Notes: a model not told the origin generated them from the sequence alone. A stretch of DNA of 64,000 nucleotides from Iris pallida (GCA_029216955.1 JANAVB010002199.1:14501417-14565416); one strand, 5' to 3'. Shown: positions 56,901 to 62,976, numbered from the stretch's first letter. A program made the numbers and translations.

Positions 56901-58915
56901 GAACTGGGAAGCGAATAAACATGAAGAAGGTAAGAAAGGCTTTTTGTCCTGAAGAACTAAACGTCTTGTATGATATTTGTATCCTCGTATTGTTGGATTT
57001 CTTCTCTTTATTATCTTCTCCTTGAACTTTTCTTTTAGGTTATTCCATACATTGCAAGCCACTACCGAAAAGACAAGATTTGGTTGAGGAGGACTAGACC
57101 CAACAAACGTGATTATCAGGTGGTGGTTGCAGTTGACGACTCACGTAGTATGTCTGAAAGCCATTGTGGGAGTGCTGCTCTTGAGTCTCTGGTGACAGTG
57201 TGCCGGGCAATGTCGCAATTGGAAGTGGGTCAGTTCGCAGTTGCAAGCTTTGGGGAGAAGGGCAATATTAGGTTACTCCATGATTTTGATCAGCCTTTTA
57301 CAGGGGATGCTGGGGTCAAGGTGATTATCCTGCTGACACTTTATCAGTTTTATTTTTAGTTTGAAAGCTGAATCTTTGATCACTATCCTCTTTGGTGAAT
57401 AACTTGGAACAGATTATCTCGAGTTTGTCATTCAAGCAAGATAATACCATAGCTGATGATCCGGTGGTTGATCTGTTGAAGTATTTGAACAACATGCTTG
57501 ACACTGCTGTAGTAAAAGCCCGTACGCCATCAGGGCAGAACCCACTTCACCAGCTCATTCTGATCATAGCTGATGGCAGATTCCATGAGAAGGTCTCAAT
57601 ATATACTTCATTAGACATTATAAGGAAACCTACCTTTGAAAACTGTTTTAAACCGACCATTTTCTGTGTGTTGCATTATTGCCTCGTTATGGTTAATTTA
57701 GCACTGCCATATTTCTGTCACTGCCTTGCATTATAGCCGCATTATGGTCAAGTTAGGAAGTCAATAGTTGTTGCCATGCCCTGCAATTGTATGCTTCTTT
57801 TCACTATATGAGTGGCCTTTTGATATGTATCGTTACACTTAGAGGTCATGTCCCTTACTCAAGTGAGACGTGCAAGTAACTAGGTCAAGTTCACTATATT
57901 TTTACTTGGAGTCGCTTGAATTTTTCTAGAGAAAAAAAAAATTCCCATTTATTACTTGAACATAGGCGTCTACAGAATGACATGAAAGTTTCGACTTGTA
58001 CAAGAAAAAGAAAAAATTCTTGTTATGTAGCCTTCATTCGCTATCTTCCATAGTTGGTATCTTGATAACGACGGTAATAAACCTATATTCTTTTTTTTTT
58101 TCTTGAAAAATTGGTGGAACTCTAGTGTCCCACTTGAATTAGGGATGGGAGCTCTAAGTACGACGTAAACAGGATTAAAAGGCTAAGCATACACATGCAT
58201 CGCTTGTACAACCTAATCAAACAGGACATGATAACAATTAGTGAGTAGCTTAAATTAACAATAGAGCGATTGATTCAAGGTAATGATGTAATGCAGGTTC
58301 CATGAGAAGTATCCATGTATTCTTCATTAGTTTTATGTTTCTTATAGAAAGAATTTAATACTTCAATTTTTTGTTTGTACAGGAAAAGTTGAAGCGTTGT
58401 GTCCGGAATGTTTTGAATAGAAAAAGAATGGTAGCATTCATTGTTTTGGATAGCCCAAACGAATCTATAATGAATGTTGAGGTATCAGCAGTACCTTTCC
58501 TTGTTGATTACAACAGTGGATTTTGCTTATTGGCATGTACTGTATAAATTTTGGTTTACAAATTTGCTTTTTCGTTCTTTCAGGAAGCATCATTTGAAGG
58601 TGGAAAAGTCTCTATAACGAAGTATCTAAATTCCTTCCCCTTCCCATATTATATAATATTAAGGAACATGGAAACACTACCCCTTGCACTTGCGGACCTG
58701 CTCAGACAGGTATGTTTTGTAGTAGAGGATTATGTTCAAACGTTAGATGACAACAGAGTTAATCTTTTGAATATAGTCATGTTTAGAAATGAGGTTTGAC
58801 GTTTGATTTTGAGAAATGGTGGTTTCAAATATTTATGGCTGGTTCGATAAATTTAACCATGTTTGCTGCTCTTTTATTGCAGTGGTTTGAGCTTATGCAA
58901 AGCACAAGCGACTGA
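1..58915 (+). CDS. MDN1: midasin (MDN1), 3' part of the gene, 56 coding segments
   Basis: Dynein-like AAA+ ATPase of the nucleolus and nucleoplasm that pulls assembly factors off pre-60S particles. Segments: 1-54, 2786-2936, 6455-6528, 19016-19160, 23673-23771, 23871-23971, 24075-24164, 24249-24314, 24423-24587, 24705-24912, 25048-25940, 26086-27567, 27653-27827, 27912-27977, 31191-31273, 31360-31620, 39552-39687, 39769-39854, 39945-40021, 40400-40541, 40691-40780, 43532-43655, 44367-44518, 44711-44824, 45318-45470, 45598-45777, 45903-46085, 46218-46319, 46401-46628, 46709-46828, 47852-47933, 48017-48147, 48228-48392, 48480-48555, 48640-48752, 48835-48914, 48992-49105, 49408-49476, 49591-49735, 50240-50394, 50477-50574, 50704-50915, 52478-52723, 52815-52941, 53013-53080, 53165-53323, 53400-53621, 54325-54600, 54706-54852, 54934-55137, 55223-56929, 57039-57320, 57413-57592, 58383-58481, 58584-58709, 58883-58915. 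All junctions are GT-AG and phases match throughout. The 5' end is outside the window. Boundaries were set by eye and may be off by a base or by an alternative site. Confidence 0.95.
55..1197. other. MDN1 intron sequence, nothing further recognised
   Basis: AT-rich intron DNA between coding segment 1-54 and a hAT element. Positions 700-1000 differ in texture (G-rich, around 770-870) and may be an old insertion, but no ends or coding sequence could be identified. Confidence 0.5.
1198..1939. mobile_element. hAT-type non-autonomous element, CCTAGGCG family
   Basis: Ends CAGTGTTCTAAATTTTGG and, inverted, CAATGTTATAAATTGCG, flanked by a perfect 8-bp duplication CATTTTTT (1190-1197 and 1940-1947). 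Subterminal DNA on both sides is packed with GCCTAGGCG-like motifs. The middle contains a CTG/TGCTTG repeat tract (about 1393-1510), a GAGAGGA/GGATAG minisatellite (about 1535-1710) and a tRNA-like stretch on the - strand (about 1747-1826). No transposase is encoded; the long frames here are translations of the repeats. Confidence 0.8.
1393..1710. repeat. CTG-rich tract followed by GA-rich minisatellite
   Basis: Imperfect TGCTGCTGCTTTTGCTTGC units to about 1510, then a TTCTTC stretch, then purine-rich GAGAGGAG/GGATAGGAGAG units to about 1710. Both lie inside the hAT element 1198-1939. Confidence 0.85.
2166..2579. mobile_element. Tourist-like foldback MITE
   Basis: Left arm AGGAGTAGCGGGAGAGACC (2166 on) pairs over about 145 bp with the inverted right arm ending GGTCCCTCCCGCTACTCCT at 2579. 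The 3-bp duplication TAA flanks it (2163-2165, 2580-2582), which is typical of PIF/Harbinger-derived Tourist elements. The loop (about 2331-2420) resembles the DNA just outside the right end (about 2585-2665). Confidence 0.75.
3786..4338. mobile_element. hAT-type element nested in 3228-6295, AAGGCGC family
   Basis: Ends CATGGTAGTCAAAGGC and, inverted, GAAGGTAGTCAAAGGC. Flanking 8-mers GTTTTAGG (3778-3785) and GTTCTAGG (4339-4346) match 7 of 8. Subterminal DNA is rich in GGCGC and AAGGCGCA motifs, and the interior is AT-rich with no coding sequence. Confidence 0.75.
5928..6043. repeat. 58-bp tandem duplication
   Basis: The unit starting CTTGGTAGTGTTGGTGATGG occurs at about 5928 and again at about 5986, nearly identical, inside the large hAT element. 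Confidence 0.85.
6533..6680. repeat. about 70-bp tandem duplication at the start of a large intron
   Basis: AGATAGTTTCTTTTATGTC through GAGTCATAC(G/T)TAGTTTGC occurs twice in a row just after the donor of exon 6455-6528. The copies differ by a few substitutions and T-run length. Confidence 0.8.
6681..7744. other. MDN1 intron DNA without recognised feature
   Basis: AT-rich sequence between the tandem duplication and the hAT element at 7745. Nothing coding or repetitive was recognised. Confidence 0.5.
7745..7953. mobile_element. short hAT-type element, CCTAGGCG family
   Basis: Ends CAGTGTTCTAAAAGTCGG and, inverted, CAAGGTTGTAAAAGGCAC. Flanking 8-mers TGGGGCAG and GGGGGCAG match 7 of 8. GCCTAGGCG motifs sit at both ends around an AT-rich centre with a T-run. 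At 209 bp it is a miniature version of the 1198-1939 design. Confidence 0.75.
8360..9720 (+). pseudogene. decayed RTE-type LINE reverse transcriptase fragments
   Basis: 8400-8560 translates to an [22 protein letters not shown] stretch. 8855-9040 contains [18 protein letters not shown] and [10 protein letters not shown] (compare LSPYLFxLVMDEL and a degenerate FADDIVLVDE). 9460-9720 has [20 protein letters not shown] and [19 protein letters not shown] segments, typical of the 3' end of plant RTE-like LINEs. Frameshifts and stops break it throughout, so it is a relic. Confidence 0.6.
10228..10685 (+). repeat. 5' LTR of the gypsy element
   Basis: Starts TGTTGCACATTATTTTTCGG and ends near TAAGTTTGTGAC. 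It aligns throughout with the 3' LTR (17530-18474 minus its insertion). It holds a TATA box TATAAATA at 10460-10467 in the context CCCTATAAATAAGG, conserved in the other LTR. Confidence 0.85.
10460..10467 (+). promoter_or_regulatory. probable LTR TATA box
   Basis: TATAAATA in the 5' LTR, conserved at 18256-18263 in the 3' LTR. It is the likely transcription signal of the retrotransposon. Confidence 0.5.
10718..11521 (+). pseudogene. gypsy gag, N-terminal and Retrotrans_gag part
   Basis: Frames resembling gag after the primer-binding site. The core reads [15 protein letters not shown], then YFTDDAMLW with a stop where WRRR is expected. It continues [20 protein letters not shown] and [15 protein letters not shown]. 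Homology ends abruptly near 11520, where foreign DNA begins, and resumes near 13812. Confidence 0.75.
12183..12229. repeat. (TA)n microsatellite at the LINE tail
   Basis: Uninterrupted TA dinucleotides directly adjoining the T-run (poly-A of the minus-strand LINE fragment). Confidence 0.95.
12230..12978 (-). mobile_element. 5'-truncated L1-like LINE, same family as 33271-38840
   Basis: On the - strand it encodes the C-terminal zf-RVT part of ORF2: [50 protein letters not shown] and [16 protein letters not shown]. These align with the intact copy's [32 protein letters not shown] and [16 protein letters not shown]. The 3' end (AATAAAATTTACC, then poly-A) is also the same. It is flanked by (TA)n on both sides (12183-12229 and about 12979-13027). 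Confidence 0.9.
12979..13027. repeat. (TA)n microsatellite at the LINE 5' side
   Basis: TA dinucleotide run directly adjoining the truncated end of the minus-strand LINE fragment. Confidence 0.95.
13812..14480 (+). pseudogene. gypsy gag zinc knuckle and protease remnant
   Basis: Gag resumes with a basic stretch. A CCHC-like knuckle at about 14026-14070 (YFVCG, a stop, then [12 protein letters not shown]) has a TGA replacing a residue. The aspartic protease follows near 14245-14290 as [14 protein letters not shown], with the catalytic DTG-type triad (DTGA) visible, and continues into DDFKIILG. Confidence 0.75.
14640..16010 (+). pseudogene. gypsy reverse transcriptase and RNase H remnant
   Basis: 14656-14832 reads [20 protein letters not shown], the usual lead into RT. 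14969-15307 holds [20 protein letters not shown], then [14 protein letters not shown] and VVYLYDI, where the catalytic YxDD position is Y-L-Y-D. Connection and RNase H pieces follow ([20 protein letters not shown] near 15585) and [19 protein letters not shown] near 15990. There are several frameshifts. The mutated catalytic site and stops make it inactive. Confidence 0.8.
16150..17500 (+). pseudogene. gypsy integrase and chromodomain remnant
   Basis: A degraded zinc-binding region (KWAGHSCQK, then [12 protein letters not shown] around 16320-16383) is followed by the integrase core piece [20 protein letters not shown] with VVVDRF. 17202-17402 reads [21 protein letters not shown] chromodomain-like end follows: [20 protein letters not shown], a stop in place of the usual W, then [16 protein letters not shown]. 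The chromodomain places the element among chromoviruses. Confidence 0.8.
17530..18474 (+). repeat. 3' LTR of the gypsy element, interrupted
   Basis: Starts TGTCACGTACAATATTTTTC after the purine tract and ends CTAAGTCCATGACA. It aligns with 10228-10685 except for an inserted GTATCGG element between 17677 and 18160. TATA box TATAAATA lies at 18256-18263. Confidence 0.85.
17677..18160 (+). mobile_element. hAT-type GTATCGG element, copy 1, inside the 3' LTR
   Basis: Comparison with the uninterrupted 5' LTR shows exactly what was inserted. It begins CAAGGTTCACAGTATCGG and ends GGCCGATACTTTTAACCATA. Both ends hold many GTATCGG/CCGATAC motifs around an AT-rich middle. Flanking 8-mers ACATGTTC and TTATGTTC match 6 of 8. 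It is non-coding, about 484 bp, and younger than the gypsy element. Confidence 0.8.
18475..19015. other. MDN1 intron DNA without recognised feature
   Basis: AT-rich sequence between the gypsy 3' end and the acceptor of exon 19016-19160. Nothing further recognised. Confidence 0.5.
19016..24912 (+). CDS. MDN1: MDN1 exons encoding AAA5
   Basis: Eight exons encode one complete AAA+ module. After the lead-in [19 protein letters not shown] (19016-19160) comes [21 protein letters not shown]. The Walker A is [11 protein letters not shown] (23871 exon), followed by [20 protein letters not shown], then the Walker [19 protein letters not shown] with acidic DE intact (24249-24314 and 24423 onward). The sensor-1/arginine-finger region is [20 protein letters not shown] and SFLNRF (24423-24587). 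A lid segment, [16 protein letters not shown], ends at 24912. Intact Walker A and B motifs suggest this module can bind and hydrolyse ATP, as in midasin generally. Intron 19161-23672 is 4.5 kb and holds two GTATCGG-type repeats. Confidence 0.95.
20765..21000. repeat. dispersed repeat sharing TTGGTGCCAAATTCCTAG
   Basis: The stretch with GGTGCCAAATTCCTAG and later GGCAGGTAGATAGACCTACTTG is related to 43780-43920 and, inverted, to 51945-52085. The part at 21545-21690 (GTTTAAGCTCGTGCAACCAAGGAGC) resembles 43928-44035, so the GTATCGG element at about 21045-21440 probably interrupts this copy. The repeat type (SINE or LINE tail) is unknown. Confidence 0.5.
21045..21440 (-). mobile_element. GTATCGG element, copy 2, decayed
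   Basis: Same order of motifs as copy 3 (CCGATAC-rich left end, TGTAAACCAATCGGTGA and CATGTAAAAGAAGAA in the middle, CCGATACTTCGATCCGAAAC at the right), but shorter. The part carrying the GGTCTCTTTTCCGGTC segment is missing. Outer ends and target duplication are unclear. Confidence 0.7.
21831..22309 (-). mobile_element. GTATCGG element, copy 3, best preserved
   Basis: Ends CATGGCTTAAAGTATCGG and, inverted, CAAGGTTCACGGTATCGG, flanked by a perfect 8-bp duplication GTTAGAAA (21823-21830, 22310-22317). Its 479 bp are the reverse complement of the 484 bp at 17677-18160 along the whole length. CA...TG ends with 8-bp duplications indicate hAT. It is non-coding. Confidence 0.85.
22318..23672. other. 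MDN1 intron DNA without recognised feature
   Basis: AT-rich remainder of intron 19161-23672. Nothing further recognised. Confidence 0.5.
25048..27567 (+). CDS. MDN1: MDN1 exons encoding AAA6 and the start of the linker
   Basis: Two large exons, 25048-25940 and 26086-27567. A Walker A ([14 protein letters not shown], near 25358-25400) is followed by [18 protein letters not shown]. The Walker B position reads [12 protein letters not shown] just before the donor at 25941, so the usual DE pair is replaced by EN. The second exon opens [20 protein letters not shown], with [27 protein letters not shown] as the sensor/arginine-finger segment, and then runs into the alpha-helical linker. The replaced acidic pair is, from memory of plant midasins, normal for this module and does not look like damage here. 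Confidence 0.95.
27653..31620 (+). CDS. MDN1: MDN1 linker exons, block 1
   Basis: Exons 27653-27827, 27912-27977, 31191-31273 and 31360-31620. Recognisable linker stretches are [51 protein letters not shown], and [20 protein letters not shown] up to DPSEAYQ. No catalytic motif is expected here; in midasin the linker forms a stalk from the AAA ring to the tail. The intron 27978-31190 is filled by nested GTATCGG and TAGGGGTG elements. Confidence 0.9.
28148..28240. repeat. 50-bp tandem duplication
   Basis: GCACTTCATTGCTCTAAAAC through TTTTAGAAGC occurs near 28153 and again near 28203 with one or two differences, within intron 27978-31190. Confidence 0.75.
29179..30604 (+). mobile_element. GTATCGG element, copy 4, with nested hAT MITE
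   Basis: Begins CAAGGTTTGTAGTATCGGC and ends GATACCGATGTTGTGAATCTTG. Flanking 8-mers CTTTTAAA (29171-29178) and CTTCTAAG (30605-30612) match 6 of 8. Inside are the family's CCGATACCCG and GGGCTCTCTTTCCTGTTCG segments. It is longer than other copies even without the nested insert, so the middle (about 29900-30520) may hold another unrecognised insertion. Confidence 0.6.
29248..29801. mobile_element. hAT-type MITE with TAGGGGTGAGCA ends
   Basis: Ends TAGGGGTGAGCATTATTCGG and, inverted, TAGGGATGAGCATTCGG. Flanking 8-mers TGTCCGAC and TGTGCGAC match 7 of 8. The interior carries many CCGAAC/GGTTCGG motifs in both orientations. It is nested inside the GTATCGG element copy 4. Confidence 0.85.
32062..32766. 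mobile_element. hAT-type element, AAGGCRC family
   Basis: Ends CATAGTTATCAAAGGCAC and, inverted, CATAGTTATGAAAGGCGC, with a perfect 8-bp duplication GTGCTCGG (32054-32061, 32767-32774). GAGGCG/GGCGC motifs sit near both ends and there is no coding sequence. It is related in design to the nested element at 3786-4338. Confidence 0.85.
32963..33022. repeat. 60-bp perfect palindrome without spacer
   Basis: The sequence from ATAGCCTATAGAATCC to GGATTCTATAGGCTAT reads the same on both strands for all 60 bases, centred on GAGCTC. It abuts the (TA)n tract beside the foldback MITE at 33038. Confidence 0.9.
33038..33220. mobile_element. foldback MITE embedded in (TA)n
   Basis: GGGGAGGGATATTGCACC at the left pairs with the inverted GGTGCAATATCCCTCCCC at the right. 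Long internal arms (ATTTTAATCATGTGGTTATA and TATAACCATATGATTAAAAT) complete a hairpin. TA repeats border it directly on both sides (about 33019-33037 and 33221-33269), so no other target duplication is visible. The arrangement resembles the microsatellite-embedded Micron elements of rice. Confidence 0.75.
33221..33269. repeat. (TA)n microsatellite between MITE and LINE
   Basis: About 24 TA units. It forms the right flank of the foldback MITE and the left flank of the LINE. Confidence 0.95.
33287..35231 (+). CDS. LINE ORF1 (DUF4283, CCHC zinc knuckle), one frameshift
   Basis: The likely start is ATG at 33287 in a good context (AAGATGGCGG). That frame runs through a Gly/Ala/Pro-rich low-complexity region and would stop near 33700. 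The rest of the protein is in another frame, and the switch fits the C-run and G-run at about 33546-33568. Downstream, 34130-34650 is DUF4283-like ([51 protein letters not shown]). A CCHC knuckle [14 protein letters not shown] follows at about 34670-34711. It would be an RNA-binding chaperone for the LINE ribonucleoprotein. The TAG stop is immediately followed by the ORF2 ATG (TAGATG). Confidence 0.85.
35232..38763 (+). CDS. LINE ORF2: endonuclease, reverse transcriptase, zf-RVT, one frameshift
   Basis: ATG at 35232 gives [10 protein letters not shown], the usual opening of plant LINE endonucleases. After the G-run at about 35257-35266 the frame shifts, and from about 35280 the protein continues [20 protein letters not shown]. 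Endonuclease motifs are [15 protein letters not shown] and SDHSS. RT motifs in order are [66 protein letters not shown] and the catalytic YADD (LIYADDLLV). The C-terminus is zf-RVT ([37 protein letters not shown]). It nicks target DNA and primes reverse transcription there. Apart from the one frameshift it is intact. Confidence 0.9.
38841..38862. repeat. (TA)n microsatellite at the LINE 3' end
   Basis: TA repeats follow the poly-A tail directly. Confidence 0.9.
38879..38930. repeat. (AAT)n microsatellite
   Basis: About 16 perfect AAT/ATA trinucleotide units. Confidence 0.95.
38940..39551. other. intron DNA with an orphan open stretch
   Basis: 38975-39115 reads as protein-like [20 protein letters not shown] and [21 protein letters not shown] do not recognise the family, and midasin needs no exon here because 31620 joins 39552 cleanly. 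The rest to 39551 is ordinary AT-rich intron. Confidence 0.35.
39552..40780 (+). CDS. MDN1: MDN1 linker exons, block 2
   Basis: Exons 39552-39687, 39769-39854, 39945-40021, 40400-40541 and 40691-40780. Reading [19 protein letters not shown] directly after SEAYQ matches the expected continuity of midasin, so the 7.9 kb intron 31621-39551 contains no missing exon that I can detect. The end of exon 40400-40541 and its splice donor lie inside an exact 80-bp tandem duplication (40504-40663). Confidence 0.9.
40504..40663. repeat. exact 80-bp tandem duplication across an exon end
   Basis: Copies 40504-40583 and 40584-40663 are identical. The unit includes TTTCCTCTGCAG, the last 17 coding bases ACTCTCTCTTCAAGCAG of exon 40400-40541, its GTAATATT donor and downstream intron. 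The second copy therefore carries a spare acceptor and donor. Confidence 0.95.
41060..41400 (+). mobile_element. GTATCGG element, copy 5, decayed
   Basis: GTATCGGTATCGGATCC and CCTATGAGTATT at the left; GACCGAATTGTCTGGAAAG, AATGTCGGAACCGG and GGTCGGTATCGGATCGG at the right. It has the same order as copy 1 (17677-18160) with internal deletions. It interrupts the left repeat of the LTR remnant 40904-43303. Confidence 0.75.
41963..42191. mobile_element. short hAT-type element, CTAGGCG family
   Basis: Left end TAAGGCTGTAAAATTCACTAGG and right end, inverted, CATTATTATAAAAATCAATTC. Subterminal CTAGGCG/GGGCGT motifs are present. Flanking 8-mers ACCCGGAG and ACCCTGTG match 6 of 8. It lies within the internal part of the LTR remnant. 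Confidence 0.5.
43532..54852 (+). CDS. MDN1: MDN1 linker exons, block 3
   Basis: Twenty-eight exons encode the rest of the helical linker. Landmarks are [20 protein letters not shown] (43532), [19 protein letters not shown] (44367), [17 protein letters not shown] (46401), [15 protein letters not shown] (48228), [17 protein letters not shown] (48835), [20 protein letters not shown] across 49408/49591, and [20 protein letters not shown] (52478). Introns are mostly 80-500 bp apart from TE-bearing ones at 46829-47851 and 50916-52477. Exons 48992-49105 and 49408-49476 are joined through phase 2, giving [12 protein letters not shown], which fits the family better than reading on into the intron. 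Confidence 0.9.
43733..44035. repeat. dispersed repeat sharing TTGGTGCCAAATTCCTAG, copy 2
   Basis: Related to 20765-21000 plus 21545-21690, here uninterrupted: GTGCCAAATTCCTAG, GGTAGGTAGACCTACC, then CATGCAGCCAAGGAGCACCC and AGAGTCTAGACGAAG. The type is not identified. Confidence 0.5.
44054..44226. repeat. three tandem 58-bp units
   Basis: The unit starting AGCGAAATAGGATGACACTC is repeated at 44054, 44112 and 44170 with about one difference. There are no spacers, so this is an ordinary tandem repeat in an intron. Confidence 0.9.
46950..47424. mobile_element. PIF/Harbinger-like MITE with GGGCGTTTGG ends
   Basis: Left end GGGGGCGTTTGGTTCAAG and, inverted, right end GGGCTCGTTTGGATAGAC. The 3-bp duplication TTA flanks it (46947-46949, 47425-47427). 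It lies in intron 46829-47851 and has no coding sequence. Confidence 0.7.
50916..52477. other. MDN1 intron with old repeat remnants
   Basis: 51945-52085 is the inverse of the GGTGCCAAATTCC repeat (here AAATTTGGCACTGATGCAATGG). 52170-52385 is an RTE-like LINE 3' remnant: [20 protein letters not shown], then [16 protein letters not shown]. 50916-51940 shows nothing recognisable. Confidence 0.5.
52170..52385 (+). pseudogene. RTE-type LINE 3' remnant
   Basis: Frames give [15 protein letters not shown] and, after frameshifts, [18 protein letters not shown]. These are the same C-terminal motifs as in 9460-9720 ([19 protein letters not shown]). Confidence 0.55.
54015..54285. repeat. possible MITE in an MDN1 intron
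   Basis: GGTTTAGGAATGCTACTGC at the left resembles the inverse of GCAGGAGCAGCCATGATAAAC at the right, and several CTGCTTTC/AAAGCAG segments lie between. Ends are imperfect and no target duplication was confirmed. Confidence 0.35.
54934..56929 (+). CDS. MDN1: MDN1 Asp/Glu-rich tail exons
   Basis: Exons 54934-55137 and 55223-56929 (569 codons in the second). Composition is dominated by D and E with many DDE and EDE runs and N/S/Q, and there is no predicted fold. This is the flexible acidic arm characteristic of midasin, which links the linker to the MIDAS domain. The exon ends with a more ordered stretch, [20 protein letters not shown], then basic KRINMKK. The acceptor reads AACAGCAG, so two adjacent AG acceptors (55222 and 55225) could give isoforms differing by one Gln. 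Confidence 0.95.
57039..58915 (+). CDS. MDN1: MDN1 C-terminal MIDAS (VWA-like) domain exons
   Basis: Exons 57039-57320, 57413-57592, 58383-58481, 58584-58709 and 58883-58915. The domain starts [18 protein letters not shown] and carries the metal-site motif DDSRS (DxSxS form) within [14 protein letters not shown] further coordinating Asp is in [13 protein letters not shown]. It ends with [19 protein letters not shown], then [10 protein letters not shown] and TGA at 58913-58915. In midasin this domain grips ubiquitin-like domains of assembly factors Rsa4/Ytm1 so that the motor can remove them. All metal-site residues expected in the primary sequence are present. Confidence 0.95.
57593..58382. 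other. MDN1 intron, nothing recognised
   Basis: 790-bp intron between MIDAS-domain exons. It is AT-rich with A- and T-runs, with no coding or repeat feature recognised. Confidence 0.5.
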
Positions 58916-59941
58916 TTCTGGGGGATAGAGTATGAGGTTGGGGTGCATTCTTTGGTAACTTGACCTGTTGGTAGCAAAATGAGTTGTAAATGGAAGGCGT
59001 CGCAGTTTTGTAGTATTTGAATTTTTCTGCTGACTCGTAAATCAAGAGTGCAGCTCCAAAGCAAAATAGTGTTGTACAGTTTATTGCTACAAAGCAAAAA
59101 AATAGTTGAGTGTATAGCAATGGCACTAATGTATACTTTTCCATGTCAAGGTGGCACCGCTGTTACATGTGAAGATCAACATTTTCTTAAATATAATCTC
59201 TTTGATTCATTTAGTGATCCTCCATTTCATCATAGACGCAAGTATAGTGAACAGCCAAAATGGCTGTCAAAATATCCCGTTTCAAAACTACTTGCTGCCA
59301 TTGTTTGTGCTTATCCGAATTTAATGATGATCCTCCATTTCATCATCAACGCTAGTCGAGTGAACTGCAAGAATGACTATTAAAATCTGTATGTTTCCTT
59401 TCAAACTCATTGCTGCCGTTGCAGCTGGTTTATCCAACTCCGAGATGCAACCATTTTGTCAATATTATATAATCCCGCCCGAGATGTACTGTTTGTTGTG
59501 ATTAAAGTTGCATTTATTTACCTTTTTTTCTACACAAAGGAATTGGGCTGTATTTGAAAAATGTTTACATTGGTGAAGGGATTTCAAGATTGTGAAATAC
59601 AACAATATGAGTACAGATATCCTTTGATTTGAAAATTATGTCCCGCTCCAGATTCAAAAAATATAAAAATCACTCCAAATTCGAACTTTTATCTTTACTG
59701 AAAAACTGAAGCCATTTTGTATTTTCATTTGTTGCCCCATGATAATACCAAAATGACTTCATATATAGAATTCACATATAGAATCTCATTTTAGAATTCC
59801 TGAGATCGCCCTCGACCCAACCGTCCAGTCTTATGCCTCTCCTCATTGACCACTAGGGTCACTCGAGTTCAGTGACCATATATATATAGGATATTTAGTT
59901 TTAGAGTTTCACATATACATGGATATTAGGATTTTGGTCAC

Positions 59942-60001
<60 letters not shown>

Positions 60002-60498
60002 CCCTAAAACTAAATAACCCTATATAACTTACGGAAAACAAGCATATATGTTATTCATGAAATCCTCAGTTTGTTAAGAACTAAAGGAGCATTTTGCTAG
60101 AAAATGTTTATGAAACCAAATTTGAAGCTGATTGCACCTTGAGGAACAATTTATACTTATTATAGCTCATGTGGTTTTGGTCAATGAAGATGCTAGGAAA
60201 CAAAAGTGAGAACAATTTCAGATCCTTTCACTCAAATGTATATGTTTGCTTTCAAAGAACAAAACAGTCCAACATTCTATGTATTTAACATCAAATGAGC
60301 CAAAAGCTACAAGCAAGCAGTAGTAAAAGAACAACAACAGAAATTGTCTCCCATCTGATGTAAATGACACAGTAAACAACTGAATAGCAGATGAGAAAAA
60401 GGGGCAATCTGGAAATCCCAAAGACAACTCGATGGCTTCTCCAGCAGTTTCTGGCAGGAGAGGCATTATAAAGTCCCAAAAAATGTTCATGTCGGTCA
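58916..60498. other. MDN1 3' UTR and region between convergent genes
   Basis: The first several hundred bases are likely the MDN1 3' UTR and the stretch just below 60499 that of the RABE gene on the other strand. Ends could not be placed because no consensus AATAAA stands out. 59166-59230 and 59310-59375 share GATCCTCCATTTCATCAT twice. A (TA)n tract lies at about 59947-59996. Confidence 0.5.
59947..59996. repeat. (TA)n microsatellite
   Basis: About 25 TA units bordered by ATATATGAGACCC. No transposon is recognised beside it. Confidence 0.9.
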
Positions 60499-61728
<1,230 letters not shown>

Positions 61729-61730
61729 CT

Positions 61731-62976
61731 GCAACATTCGGCACAGGATTTACTTTTAGTTAGAAGCAAGTCCTGCTTATAAATTCATATTATCTTTAAG
61801 AAACTACATCACATAAAATGGATGAAGACAACAATATAGGTTGGTAGACCGTAGACTTCATATTATTTATTTGCATGAAATAGTAAATATTGTATACATA
61901 GAATAATATAAATATCGTATGTGTGATAAAGCACTCATATAGAACTCTAATTAAAGTTCTATATGAACTCTAATTAAAGTTCACCACAAATTTCCCAATC
62001 ACACAGCGCTCTTGTAGTTGCTAATATTGCAGCGGAGAGCGCCTTTAACGGAATTGAATGGAAGAAAGGATTGTCACCAACCCTGCAAGCTATCCCACAG
62101 CCCAGTCAAACCACCAACCCGAGCGCACAAAGACACGCCCCAATCTAGCCAAATTGGGTTAGTAGGGTTAGTCTAGTGCAGTTTAATCGACCCATAATAA
62201 CATTTTAACTCTCAGCACCTGATTTTATAAGAATGACTATCAGTGTGAGGGACCTGGGATGTCTGTGGGGGAAGGGGTGGTTGTAGGCATTTCACCAATC
62301 AGACTAGTGTACACTACTACACTTGGTGGGTGCGGTATGTAGTCGGGATCACTGGGACCTAAGGAACAGCAGACAATTTGGCTAATGGAATTGCTTTTAA
62401 TGGATTCCAGGAGAGAACCACGGCAAAAGCAGCAAAAGACGGGGAGTAAGAGTTCTTGATGGGAGAGATGGATCTTGATGCAAGGGTCAGTAAAGAGTAG
62501 CACAAAGGCGGATACGTAGGAGAATGAAGAGATAAATTTGGGTTCAATCCAAACTGTGGTAGTTAGTTTTGTAAGAGTTCTTGATGGGAGAGATGGATCT
62601 TGATGCAAGGGTCAGTAAAGAGTAGCACAAAGGCGGATACGTAGGAGAATGAAGAGATAAATTTGGGTTCAATCCAAACTGTGGTAGTTAGTTTTGTTAA
62701 AGATTGTGATATGTTGACCAATGCATGAATGCAACTCTATCAGATAAATCTTTTTTATAACAACTATGCATCATTTTCGAATTTTCATTTACTCTCAATT
62801 CTATTCTCTATACGGCAAGCCGTATCATCTCTCTCATGTTACTTTAGTAACATTAACAGAAATATCTTTGCAGCATATTAAAAGAGCATGTAATCATTCA
62901 TATTGAAACGAGTGAGACAACAGTTATTTGATGTAGCAAGCCGTGGATACTACATAGTGGACAGCGAGGAGCATAA
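61731..62976. other. intron or upstream DNA of the RABE gene
   Basis: No first RABE exon was identified. 62020-62060 carries a short GAATGGAAGAAAGGATTGTC piece resembling the RTE LINE tails elsewhere. 62447-62696 is a 125-bp tandem duplication. Nothing else is recognised. Confidence 0.45.
62447..62696. repeat. 125-bp tandem duplication
   Basis: AAGAGTTCTTGATGGGAGAG through GTGGTAGTTAGTTTTG occurs twice in a row with essentially no difference. Confidence 0.9.

Noticed and set aside
59048..59383. 111-codon open frame after the MDN1 stop
   Set aside because: No family resemblance. It lies in the probable 3' UTR and contains an internal short duplication.
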